Source of the DNA: Luteolibacter sp. Y139
Lineage (GTDB): Bacteria > Verrucomicrobiota > Verrucomicrobiia > Verrucomicrobiales > Akkermansiaceae
Length of the DNA: 64,000 nucleotides
Assembly: GCF_038066715.1 (NCBI RefSeq)
Contig: NZ_JBBUKT010000010.1
Coordinates: forward strand, 186,001-250,000
Direction of reading: 5' to 3'
Shown here: piece after piece, positions 56,067 to 63,823 of the stretch
How positions within the stretch are numbered: the first letter of the stretch is position 1
Layout: every line of letters starts with the position of its first letter
Translations under genes and position numbers: made by a program
The notes under the pieces: model-generated
What the model was told of the DNA's origin: nothing
The model's input: the letters and a program-made list of their open reading frames with translations, nothing else
Database searches by the model: none

Positions 56067-56447
56067 ATGTCCTTTCTTCAATCAGTATCGCTGGGTCGTG
56101 TCGCCGCACCGGCCTCCTTCGCGGGGATGGCTGAGATGGCACCGAAGCGAGCCGATCGCTCTCTTGATTACCTGAGGGGTCCAATTGATTGGCCCGGGCT
56201 CAGAAAGGCGATTGGTGCTGGTGCAGGAGCGCTACCTGTTGCTCTCGCACTATGGCACCTGCGCGCGTTGAAAGACGCGACTAGTTTCCCAGCAAGCCAT
56301 CGAACCATCCGGAGGATTACGGGACTCTCCGAGAAGGTGGTCCGTGAAGGTCTGCGACGACTCCGGAAAACGGGGCTGATCGAGGTCCAAGAACGCCCGG
56401 GAATGAACTCCGTCTACACGCTGCTCGAATGGGCGACGCGTAGCTGA
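56067..56447 (+). CDS. Winged-helix DNA-binding protein
   Basis: A 126-residue protein. PIDWPGLRKAIGAGAGALPVALALWHLRALK is followed by a winged helix: HRTIRRITGLSEKVVREGLRRLRKTGLIEVQERPG then VYTLL. This N-terminal segment plus wing arrangement occurs in proteins coded by related elements beside PolA-like genes. It may regulate the element or its replication. Confidence 0.75.
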   Translation: MSFLQSVSLGRVAAPASFAGMAEMAPKRADRSLDYLRGPIDWPGLRKAIGAGAGALPVALALWHLRALKDATSFPASHRTIRRITGLSEKVVREGLRRLRKTGLIEVQERPGMNSVYTLLEWATRS

Positions 56448-56556
56448 TCGAGCCTAGTCCTCGAGTCTGTCGAGAAGTCCTCAACGAGGGCTTTGGCTCC
56501 CTATGCCTTTGAGGAGCGGTGTCTCCTCATGTCACAAGAAACCAAAGTATCATACT

Positions 56557-57513
56557 ATGAAAGACCATAAAGAAGGCGATTCCAGCAATCGCAACGCGCC
56601 GGCAACGTCGGCAAAAAATGTGGCCGATGCCCGCGGACTGACCGGCATCCCAACCGTTGATGAAATCCTCGCTCCTATCCGTGACCAAGGTGGTGTCGTA
56701 TTGTTGGGAGGCTACCACCACGAGGCGAAGTCCATTTTGGCCTCTCAGATTGCTGGCCGTTTGATCCACCAATCTCTGAGGGTCAGCTACTTGTCTATGG
56801 GAGAGGAGGAATCTTTCATCCTCCGTAGGATCATTTCCTCCACTGTCCCGTGGCCGATGGAAGTGATTGGCTATTGCAACGCCACTCCCAGCGGGGAGAT
56901 TTGGGATCTGAGGATGGATTTCTTGGCCGTTGAAGGGAACGGCAAGGTTCCGTCGTGGGACTAGCTACTTGGTCCTCACGCGCACATAGCGCGTCATTTC
57001 GAGTTCGACGATCTTTGGGACTTCGAAGATGATCCACTACAAGTGCTGAACGAGGAACTCGCGAAGCCTGCTCCGGCATGTATCATCTTCGACGATTTGT
57101 CAGATGCGGAGGGGGACGTCGCAAAGCTGATCATGCTTCGTTTGGCACGTTACGCCCGAGTGCATCGCGTGCTGGTTCTGGTGCTATGCAAAATGGCCCA
57201 GATGAGAGACGTGGATGCTGAGTGTCCAACCGTTGTGAATGATTGTCCGACCGTTGAGGTGAGGGATCTCCTATATCCATTCAGCTACGACCACGCTGAT
57301 TGCTTCATTGGGATCAGCAAGCTGTTCACGGAGAAGGGGGAGAAGGATGGGAGGGAGGTCTCAGACAAGGAGCAATTCATAACCATCCGTCACGGGGAAG
57401 GCAGCAGCATCGTGCCGGTGGTGTCGGACTTCACTTTCCAGCGGTACCTCCCTCGGGAGGTCGAGCAGAAAGCAGAAGATCCGGTAAGTTTGGAGGAGAC
57501 AGTCGAAAGCTGA
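56557..57513 (+). pseudogene. RecA/DnaB-like P-loop ATPase interrupted by an in-frame TAG
   Basis: Two halves in the same frame. The first (56557-56961) has VVLLGGYHHEAKSIL, a Walker A-like loop with Ala instead of the second Gly, then VSYLSMGEEESFILRRI like DnaB helicases. The second (from about 57043) has ACIIFDDLSDAEGDV (Walker B) and VLVLVLCKM. Between them is TAG at 56962-56964 (codon 136). Reading through gives an unbroken protein segment (LLGPHAHIARHFEFDDLWD). Either a recently broken gene or two separately translated parts (GTG 57043). Confidence 0.7.
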
Positions 57514-57832
57514 TCTGGAGTGTCAGGCATTGTGGTAGCTCACTACCTCGCGGCGATCTTGGATCTGGTCGTTGCGGCATCGGCGTAAGAGGCTAGTCCT
57601 AGCTCAAACTACATCGCTTCCGTCGAGGCGATGTAGCTCTTTTGCGTTTGCATGGCTGCACTGATCCTTCAGCCCGTATCATTCGCGTCGTGCAGGTTGA
57701 GATTCGGTGCCAGCGTCGATGCCAGGGACCAGTCGCAGCACTTCCTCAGCGTCACGCTCCCAGGGAATAAGGTGTCGACATTTAAGAGGAGTGTTATTTG
57801 TGCGGGATATAGATTCTTTGGGCTTGTACTGA
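57514..57832. other. 319-bp non-coding region with terminator
   Basis: No supported gene. CTACATCGC / GCGATGTAG (57609-57636) with CTCTTTT following forms a good rho-independent terminator for the upstream ATPase gene. The rest, up to the Rep gene, is presumably its promoter. Confidence 0.6.
57609..57643 (+). terminator. Rho-independent terminator
   Basis: Stem CTACATCGC / GCGATGTAG with a 10-nt loop, then CTCTTTT. Confidence 0.75.
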
Positions 57833-58777
57833 ATGGTGGCAAATGTTGAATTCGTCTTGTCAGTATATATGAACATCTCGACCGATTCGGATCACATGAT
57901 CCACGTCTTTGTCCCACATCAGAACTCTTCCCACGCAAGCTTCAACCGTTCACGGGAGCGCTTGAGGCTGACGCTTTCGCGTCTATTCCTCATTCGCTCC
58001 GCCCAGAACGTTCTTTTCATCACCGCCACCTTCCCAGTGCAGCTCACTCGTGAAGATGCGATGCATCGTTTCGAGAAACTGCTCCGGAAGCTCCGCGGTG
58101 TTTCCCCAGATTACCTCTGGGTGTTTGAACGTGGTGTCAGTGGTCACGTTCATTTCCACCTTCTCCTTCCTGTTTCCTTCAACGTCCAAGAGGGAGTGGA
58201 TTTGGAGCGCTTCTCGGAGATCGCTCGTGGTAACCTGAGTCAGAAGCGAAAGCTTCTCAATAAGCCCACGCGTGATCTGGAGAAGTCCATCCAGGGTTGG
58301 TGCAAGGACTTCGGAATTGGGAGAACCGAGGTTGCTCCCCTTTACAAGGATCTCCGGGCTATAACCTCCTACCTCCTCAAGTCGGTCACTCACAACCGAC
58401 ACTACCGGAAGGTAGACGGTGGTTTGCATGACCGGGGAGATAAAGGAGCCAGATGGTGGAGCTGTTCCCAGACCCTGAACGCTGTCTATGGCTCATTCAG
58501 TCCCGCACACTCCTATTTCCGCGAAGCGGCTAAGGAGCTGGCGGTGGAGAATGCCTGCAATGACCTGGACGAACTGAAAGCCCTCAAGGGGCGTCATTGG
58601 GGATTCCATGTAAAACTCCGTATGGAAGCCAACATGCGAGTAGCGAAAGCTGGATACCATGTGCAGCTTCGCTCCCGGCTGAAGGACACTCAGAGTTCCC
58701 GGGATCGATCTAGGTTGGATTCTTTCACTACGAGCCGCGCTCGTGTCGAAGACGCTCAGGATGGCCTTCCCGCTTAA
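57833..58777 (+). CDS. HUH-type replication initiator (Rep-like)
   Basis: A 314-residue protein with the three motifs of rolling-circle Rep endonucleases. Motif 1 is LFITATFP (about 61-68). Motif 2 is GHVHFHLLLP with the HUH residues at 105-109, preceded by YLWVFERG. Motif 3 is ITSYLLKSVT with candidate nucleophile Tyr180 and Lys183. It would nick one DNA strand and bind the 5' end covalently to initiate replication or transfer. It is followed immediately by the M41-like gene. ATG 57869 is an alternative start. Confidence 0.72.
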   Translation: MVANVEFVLSVYMNISTDSDHMIHVFVPHQNSSHASFNRSRERLRLTLSRLFLIRSAQNVLFITATFPVQLTREDAMHRFEKLLRKLRGVSPDYLWVFERGVSGHVHFHLLLPVSFNVQEGVDLERFSEIARGNLSQKRKLLNKPTRDLEKSIQGWCKDFGIGRTEVAPLYKDLRAITSYLLKSVTHNRHYRKVDGGLHDRGDKGARWWSCSQTLNAVYGSFSPAHSYFREAAKELAVENACNDLDELKALKGRHWGFHVKLRMEANMRVAKAGYHVQLRSRLKDTQSSRDRSRLDSFTTSRARVEDAQDGLPA

Positions 58778-59740
58778 ATGAAAGAGCGAAGCGTAAGCAC
58801 GCCGATAGGCGTGCGCGGAGCCATCGGTGGCGCACCAGTCTCGACTACTAAGGGGCGATCAACCGGGGGCGATGAGCGAAGCGAACTCGCCCCGTTTAGC
58901 GTCTCGTGGAGCCCGCAGGGGCCGCGAAGCGGATCGAGAATGAGAGGGCAGAACCCGGCGACGCAACTGCTTCCGTTGATGACTCTTATGATTATGATGA
59001 GCGAAGACGGAGCTGTTGAAGATGCGGAGCACTGCCCCATGCCCTCAGATGTGACGACGCGGTCTGCACCCGCTGGTGCGCCATCCTGGGACAGTTGGCC
59101 GTTGTTTCGCGACGAGAGGCAGCAGATCAACCTCACGAAGCTGAAGCAGGCTCTGAGGACGCAGGAGGCAGAGGAGGCGGTCGAGCTTCTTCTTGAATCG
59201 CGGGACGATGAACAGGAGCTTTGTGTTGTCGCCGAGCATGAGGTTGCGCACGCGGTCATGCGGAAGATCTGCGGTCTCCGTGCGACGACCCTGGTCGCAA
59301 CATCTCAAGGTGGATTCTGTGAAGGATCCAGCGAACCAGCGGGAAACACTCAGGCTCTGCTGGTCATGCTTGCGGGCTACGTATGGGAAGCTCTCGCAGA
59401 AGGTCGTGACGGGAACGATATCGATCTCGTTCCATTCCGCGAGAATTCTGACATCAAACGGGCGTGGGAGTTGCTGGACGAATACACTTGGCTGCGCCTT
59501 AGAGAGCATGAAGACGGGAAGGTAGTGGTGATGCCCGTTGAGGATGCGATGAAAGTCTGGGCGGAGCGGGCCGGGCGACTGATCTGGAGGTATCGTCGGG
59601 TAATCCGCTCCCTTGGACAGGAACTAGCAGCAGCAGGCTTCCTGTCGGCACGATGCTTGGCCAGGCGTCTCCGAAACATTGAACGTGACATCATGGTCCG
59701 GAGGTTCGACTTGGATTTCCAACGACCTCTGGCGACCTGA
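58778..59740 (+). CDS. Stand-alone FtsH/M41-like metallopeptidase domain protein
   Basis: A 320-residue frame. Residues about 145-235 resemble the FtsH peptidase domain: CVVAEHEVAHAVMRKICGL (zinc motif HEVAH at 154-158; FtsH has HEAGH), ATTLVATSQGGFCEG, then ALLVMLAGYVWEALAEG and NSDIKRAWELL, like the FtsH lAG..AE...G and sDl..A segments. No AAA ATPase domain or membrane helix is present. The first 70 residues look poor in coding signal; a start near ATG 59000 is possible. A hairpin CACGCC-gata-GGCGTG is at 58798-58813. It follows the Rep gene without a gap. Confidence 0.6.
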   Translation: MKERSVSTPIGVRGAIGGAPVSTTKGRSTGGDERSELAPFSVSWSPQGPRSGSRMRGQNPATQLLPLMTLMIMMSEDGAVEDAEHCPMPSDVTTRSAPAGAPSWDSWPLFRDERQQINLTKLKQALRTQEAEEAVELLLESRDDEQELCVVAEHEVAHAVMRKICGLRATTLVATSQGGFCEGSSEPAGNTQALLVMLAGYVWEALAEGRDGNDIDLVPFRENSDIKRAWELLDEYTWLRLREHEDGKVVVMPVEDAMKVWAERAGRLIWRYRRVIRSLGQELAAAGFLSARCLARRLRNIERDIMVRRFDLDFQRPLAT

Positions 59741-59877
59741 GAGCAAGGGGCATGCTTTTCGAGTCCCCGCTTCAACCCGTGTCACCGTTCACGTCTTAGT
59801 TACCAGTGAGGAACGGCTTTCCTCGATCTGAATGCTGGCAGACGGGAAAGTGACCTCGGACAGAGACCGTAGGCAAT

Positions 59878-60153
59878 TCATGCCTGCGCATCGCTTGGAA
59901 TATTCCCGCCATTGTTGCCGACCACCCGGAGGTCCGATATCGGCTGAGCCAATCGCTTTGCGGCTCGATCTACTGCAACGACTGCGGGAACATGAGTTCC
60001 ACTGCAATCGAGGATCACACCTTGGATAACCTCCAGCAGGGTAGCCATCTGCGCTTCACTCCCATCCACCAGCTTCAGCGTCCGGGTTGTGCCATTCCAT
60101 TCGAAGGAGTGGCCTGCCAAGGTGAAGTGGACGGTGTCAAACTCAGGGTCCAT
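59878..60153 (-). CDS. Hypothetical protein
   Basis: A 91-residue protein on the opposite strand to its neighbours. FDTVHFTLAGHSFEWNGTTRTLKLVDGSEAQ is followed by MATLLEVIQGVIL and VDRAAKRLAQPISDLRVVGNNGG. The second part may be a small helix-turn-helix, but this is weak. The frame extends to 60216. No strong ribosome site. Confidence 0.4.
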   Translation of the reverse strand: MDPEFDTVHFTLAGHSFEWNGTTRTLKLVDGSEAQMATLLEVIQGVILDCSGTHVPAVVAVDRAAKRLAQPISDLRVVGNNGGNIPSDAQA

Positions 60154-60396
60154 GGCGTTGTGTCCTGTCCTCTGAAGGTTCCCGGTGAAGTTGGTCGGCA
60201 CGAACTTCGGATGCAACGACGTTTCAGAGGTCTCTGCACCTCAGATCGACAGGTTTGATTTCGCGAATCGATTTGCGACCGGGAAAAGCGACACATATGG
60301 CGCGTAATGAGCGTTTCCAGTCGATGATTCCCCTGAGCGTCGTTATTCTAGCCTTCGTTGAAATCTGCCTTGTACTGTCAGCGGCTGTCAGCGAGA

Positions 60397-61947
60397 ATGG
60401 CTGGCATGAAAGTCTTCAATGAGAGCCCTCCATCAGACACATTTCCAATCACCGGCTGCGAAGTTCCGGAAAGCGATTGGCCGCCACTCCTGCTCGACAT
60501 CATTTCAGTATGGGGTGGCTTCGCCGCCATCAGCCCGGAATCAGCCGCAGCTATCCTCCTCACGGTGACTGGCGGTATCGTAGGTGGACGGGTGACCATC
60601 GATGCTCCGCTCGTGGGCTCACTTCCGCCATCCCTCCAGTTGACGATCCTCCGCGATTATGTGCCGCTCCTGCGGCGTGCGATTCAACGGATGTTGGTGG
60701 CGGTGGAAGGCGAGATCATCCACTGGCTAAAGCCCTACGAACATCTCAGCGATCGCCGCGCTCAGAACAATGAATTGGCCTCGCTTGAGACCCGGCTCAA
60801 TGCACTGATCCTGCGAGGTGAAGCCTTGAAGAGCACAACCGAGAACGAGCGGGAGATGATGAACGCCTTCTGCAACCAAACGGAGAATCGCATCCTGATG
60901 GAATATGAGGCTGTCGTGGCGGAGACCAAGGCCATCAGGGCGGCGGTCAATGCACTGAGGTTTCGCATCAAGGCCATGATGATCGTGCCGTCATTTGGAA
61001 TCGAGGAACTCAACGCCATGAACGGTCACTCGTTTGATCGAACGATCCTCGAGGTCTCCACCTCACCAGGCTACTTCGATCGTCTCGCTCGGCTTCCTGT
61101 CAGGGCGCAGGAACGTTTGGCATCGTTCCGTAGGAACTCCGATTGGGCAACCCGGCTGGAGTTCGTGGACGGCAGCTACAAGCCGCGTTCGTCCGTTTCG
61201 TCGATCGTACTGGCGACAGCGGACGAACTGGAAGCCGCTCACGCAGACAATGTCCTGTCAGCCAGCCAACTGGTGACCCAGTATCTTGTGTGCGATCCGT
61301 CCAGAGAGCCATTGGCAAAGTCAGATCGCCCGGATCCGGGAGTCGCCTGGGGGGAGCATGTTAGTCGACTGTTTTCGAGACGCTTGGAAGGTGAGTCGAT
61401 TCCGTATTCGTTCACTCCCGACGCAAAAGCGGAATTCCTGAAGTTGGTCGAGAGTCATTCGAGCCGCGCTCTCGATGGCGCTTGGGATGAGCAGTGGGAG
61501 AGCTATCCATGGACGGTCGCGAAGATTGCGCTGTGTGTGAGGTTACTGCGTGTGGAAGGGGAGCCCACCGTGAACACGCCTGATCTCGTTATTGCGATGT
61601 GGGTGGCCAAGGGACTCATCGAGAAGACGCGGGAATTTGTAAAATTGGCGAGGAGCGGTCCGGGCAGGAGCAGGGCATTGGATCGTTTGCTGGAAGGGGA
61701 GGAACCCGAGGAAAGCCCTTTGGAGATCATGTATCACAAGCTGAAGGCGCTAGGTCCATGCACCCGCAGGACGCTGTTCCGTGCTTACAGCAGGCAGGAC
61801 TACTCCCAGTTGGTGCCCGTTCTCACTCGCTTGGTTGGACTTGGTTGGGTCGAGAGAGCTGGAAAGCTATACAAGGTTGCGAGTGAAGAATCGAATCAGG
61901 TCTCCGTCAGCGAGGTCAACGCGTCAGTGAAACCGATGTGCGAATGA
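60397..61947 (+). CDS. DUF3987-like protein without P-loop
   Basis: A 516-residue protein. The N-terminus, SDWPPLLLDIISVWGGFAAISPESAAAILLTVTGGIVGG, then GSLPPSLQLTILRDYVPLLRRAIQRM, resembles the opening of DUF3987 primase/helicase-type proteins of mobile elements. No GxxxxGK[ST] is seen where the ATPase loop should be. A coiled-coil-like stretch follows (about 115-185). The C-terminus (LGPCTRRTLFRAYSRQDYSQLVPVLTRLVGLGWVERAGKLYKV) is a probable winged helix. It overlaps the next gene by 4 bp. Confidence 0.65.
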   Translation: MAGMKVFNESPPSDTFPITGCEVPESDWPPLLLDIISVWGGFAAISPESAAAILLTVTGGIVGGRVTIDAPLVGSLPPSLQLTILRDYVPLLRRAIQRMLVAVEGEIIHWLKPYEHLSDRRAQNNELASLETRLNALILRGEALKSTTENEREMMNAFCNQTENRILMEYEAVVAETKAIRAAVNALRFRIKAMMIVPSFGIEELNAMNGHSFDRTILEVSTSPGYFDRLARLPVRAQERLASFRRNSDWATRLEFVDGSYKPRSSVSSIVLATADELEAAHADNVLSASQLVTQYLVCDPSREPLAKSDRPDPGVAWGEHVSRLFSRRLEGESIPYSFTPDAKAEFLKLVESHSSRALDGAWDEQWESYPWTVAKIALCVRLLRVEGEPTVNTPDLVIAMWVAKGLIEKTREFVKLARSGPGRSRALDRLLEGEEPEESPLEIMYHKLKALGPCTRRTLFRAYSRQDYSQLVPVLTRLVGLGWVERAGKLYKVASEESNQVSVSEVNASVKPMCE

Positions 61948-62513
61948 AAGTGCCGGCGATCCAGTTGCCGTTTTGCGGGACGAGAAGACTAGCCTACTGG
62001 CCACGTGACATCCCGGAGTCTGAACGGACGCTGTGGAGGCCGGGTGGCAAGGACTTCTCGGCGCTGTGGCGCATCCCTGGCGGCGTTTACGTCGAATCAC
62101 TCAGGGTGGCGCTGCAAAGGCGTTTCCTCGTGCTGGTATTGCACCAGGGAACTCTATCGTTGTGGGACGGTGCTCACGGTTATCGGCTGGTCGAGGGCAA
62201 TGGTGTGGCAATCTCCACCCGGGAGTTCCACGTGGAGGTGCCCTGCAATCCGTTTGGTGACACGGTGGTGGAGCTGCATCTGTTCCGGCGAATCCCGGCT
62301 TTGACTGGTTTGCCGGAGCTGTTGAGGCGGGGCGTTGAGGCTATGAGGAAGGGGATTGCAGGGATTTTCCCTTATGGGGAGGCTCGCGGATTGCTGCATC
62401 GGTTGCCCGGGGATGAGGAGGCCATGACCACGGAGCGGTTGATTGGACGCTTATCGGGGTGGGGTATTGAGTCGACGGTGAGGTTTGTTAGATCGGGAAT
62501 GGAGGAAGTCTAG
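61944..62513 (+). CDS. Hypothetical protein coupled to the DUF3987-like gene
   Basis: A 189-residue soluble protein. It has a beta-rich N-terminal half (GGVYVESLRVALQRRFLVLVLHQGTLSLWDG) and a helical C-terminus (GLPELLRRGVEAMRKGIAGIF). Start ATG 61944 overlaps the upstream stop (ATGA). No recognised family; it probably works with the preceding protein. Confidence 0.6.
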   Translation: MKVPAIQLPFCGTRRLAYWPRDIPESERTLWRPGGKDFSALWRIPGGVYVESLRVALQRRFLVLVLHQGTLSLWDGAHGYRLVEGNGVAISTREFHVEVPCNPFGDTVVELHLFRRIPALTGLPELLRRGVEAMRKGIAGIFPYGEARGLLHRLPGDEEAMTTERLIGRLSGWGIESTVRFVRSGMEEV

Positions 62514-62763
62514 CTTCGCCTCATTGTGGTCGACTTGGCTCTCTCAACGGTCAAATTCATTGAGTGTGGAAAGGCGTGCGGAACGGATCCCGGAAATAGC
62601 GCTTGTACCGAAACCGGGAGTTGTCAGTATCACCAACAACATGACTGATCCTACTTAACCCACCGACGAAGAACTCCTCGCGCAGCTCGATGTCCTTCCG
62701 CCACATGATCCTGACCGTTACGAAACGACGGACGGCTTAGACAATCCGAATTGGGGGAATGAA

Positions 62764-62970
62764 ATGCGGGTACGCTCCGCCGTTGATGCGTTGGATGTTT
62801 TTCAGAAGGTCCTGGGGATGGGTGAGGACTGCGAGGAAGCGATCCCGGACCTCATTACCAACCTGCTGCATCTTGCTCACTCCCGAGGCGTCGGCCCGAA
62901 GGCTGTGCTGAGGGAGTGCCTGATGCACTTTGTGGCGGAGGCAGGAGAGCTTCCGCCGGATGAGACCTGA
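62764..62970 (+). CDS. Small hypothetical protein, possibly an N-terminally broken gene
   Basis: A 68-residue helical protein (VDALDVFQKVLGMG, IPDLITNLLHLAHSRG, AVLRECLMHFVAEAGELP). ATG 62764 has GGGGG seven bases upstream. The same frame continues upstream to ATG 62641 through protein-like sequence (PTDEELLAQLDVLPPHDPDRYETT), interrupted only by TAA at 62656-62658. So an ancestral longer protein of about 109 residues is likely. Confidence 0.6.
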   Translation: MRVRSAVDALDVFQKVLGMGEDCEEAIPDLITNLLHLAHSRGVGPKAVLRECLMHFVAEAGELPPDET

Positions 62971-63274
62971 TTATCGGTGGAACTAATGGTTCGCCGGACC
63001 ATGGCGTTCTCGTGAACTAAAGCCGGTCCATCCAAAGGTGCTCCGCGTCGCGAGGGTAAGCGTGGTCTGAGCCGCCCTGCAGTCTCTCTCGCCGTTACAT
63101 ACCGTATAGTTCATAGCGTGGGGTTGTAGAAACGCTAGGCTATCCGCACCTCGGCTCACCACCTCAAGTTGGTGAGACCTTCTCCTCACGTTCGGACGTG
63201 TGGCCGCACAAGCAGAAGATCGCCGAACTCGATACCCAGGTCCGCTGGTGACCCCAGGCGCCGGAGCGGGCGAG
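62971..63274. other. 304-bp intergenic region
   Basis: No gene seen. A hairpin CTCACCA / TGGTGAG (63155-63176) may terminate one of the converging genes. No tRNA or attachment repeat found here. Confidence 0.5.
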
Positions 63275-63799
63275 TCACTCTTCCATGTGTCGGATCTCTG
63301 CTTCCAGAATCGCCGCGGCGCGATGGATGGCAGCTTCGTCACCGGTCGCCAATTTCAATGCCCTGCGCGCTGCCCGGAGGCGTGAATCGCGGTACTCGGG
63401 CGGTCCATGGAGGTGGTCCAGAGCGTCTGCCATCTTGATCAGCCGAGCCTGCCAAGGGGCTTCTGAAAGTCGCTTCCAGTAGGTTTCTTTCTCATCCTTC
63501 GAGGACTTGCTGAGCCACTCAACCCATCCAGCCACGGTGCCGCCAAGGGTGAGGGCAACTGCCTCGCGGGTGAGCGATGTCTTCTCGAAAACATCGTGCA
63601 GGTAGGCTGCAGCAATAACCTCGGGATCGAAACACCTGAATTGCGATGCTACGAGCATGGCCACTCGAGAGGGATGGGCAAAATAGGGGGTGTCTTCTCC
63701 TGGCGACGTCTGTCCGAGATGAGCCATGGCCGCCATAGCCGCCGCCTGTTGCCAGAGGGAATTTCCTGCCTCACTGGATCCGTGGGATGACTCAATCAT
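63275..63799 (-). CDS. HD-domain protein resembling small alarmone hydrolases (MESH1/SpoT type)
   Basis: A 174-residue protein, the length of single-domain (p)ppGpp hydrolases. Motifs in order are AMAAMAHLGQT, PYFAHPSRVAMLVA (conserved His), EVIAAAYLHDVFEKTSLTREAV (HD pair, then EK where hydrolases usually have ED) and WQARLIKMADALDHL (metal Asp). Hydrolysis of (p)ppGpp is the family reaction; the ED to EK change makes activity uncertain. Whether it belongs to the element is unknown. Confidence 0.7.
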   Translation of the reverse strand: MIESSHGSSEAGNSLWQQAAAMAAMAHLGQTSPGEDTPYFAHPSRVAMLVASQFRCFDPEVIAAAYLHDVFEKTSLTREAVALTLGGTVAGWVEWLSKSSKDEKETYWKRLSEAPWQARLIKMADALDHLHGPPEYRDSRLRAARRALKLATGDEAAIHRAAAILEAEIRHMEE

Positions 63800-63823
63800 G
63801 GACGAAGTGCAGAAAATACCGGA

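Larger units (their letters stand above)
50183..62970. mobile_element. Integrated element at tRNA-Phe with its own replication genes (right end not seen)
   Basis: The element starts at the truncated tRNA-Phe, followed by a tyrosine recombinase. It carries an excisionase-like HTH protein, a family A DNA polymerase, a winged-helix protein, a RecA/DnaB-like ATPase, an HUH Rep, an M41-like peptidase domain and a DUF3987-like protein. GC is lower in parts (about 51.5-53.3 kb). The right end given is the last gene I tie to it; no second copy of the tRNA identity block was found up to 64000, so it may extend further. Confidence 0.75.

Noticed and set aside
56962..56964. TAG decoded as an amino acid (recoding)
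   Set aside because: Many other genes in the window end in ordinary stops and no suppressor tRNA or recoding element is seen; a nonsense mutation is simpler.
62971..63274. tRNA or element right end in the gap before the HD-domain gene
   Set aside because: No cloverleaf could be formed and no copy of the tRNA-Phe 3' sequence is present; only a simple hairpin is seen.
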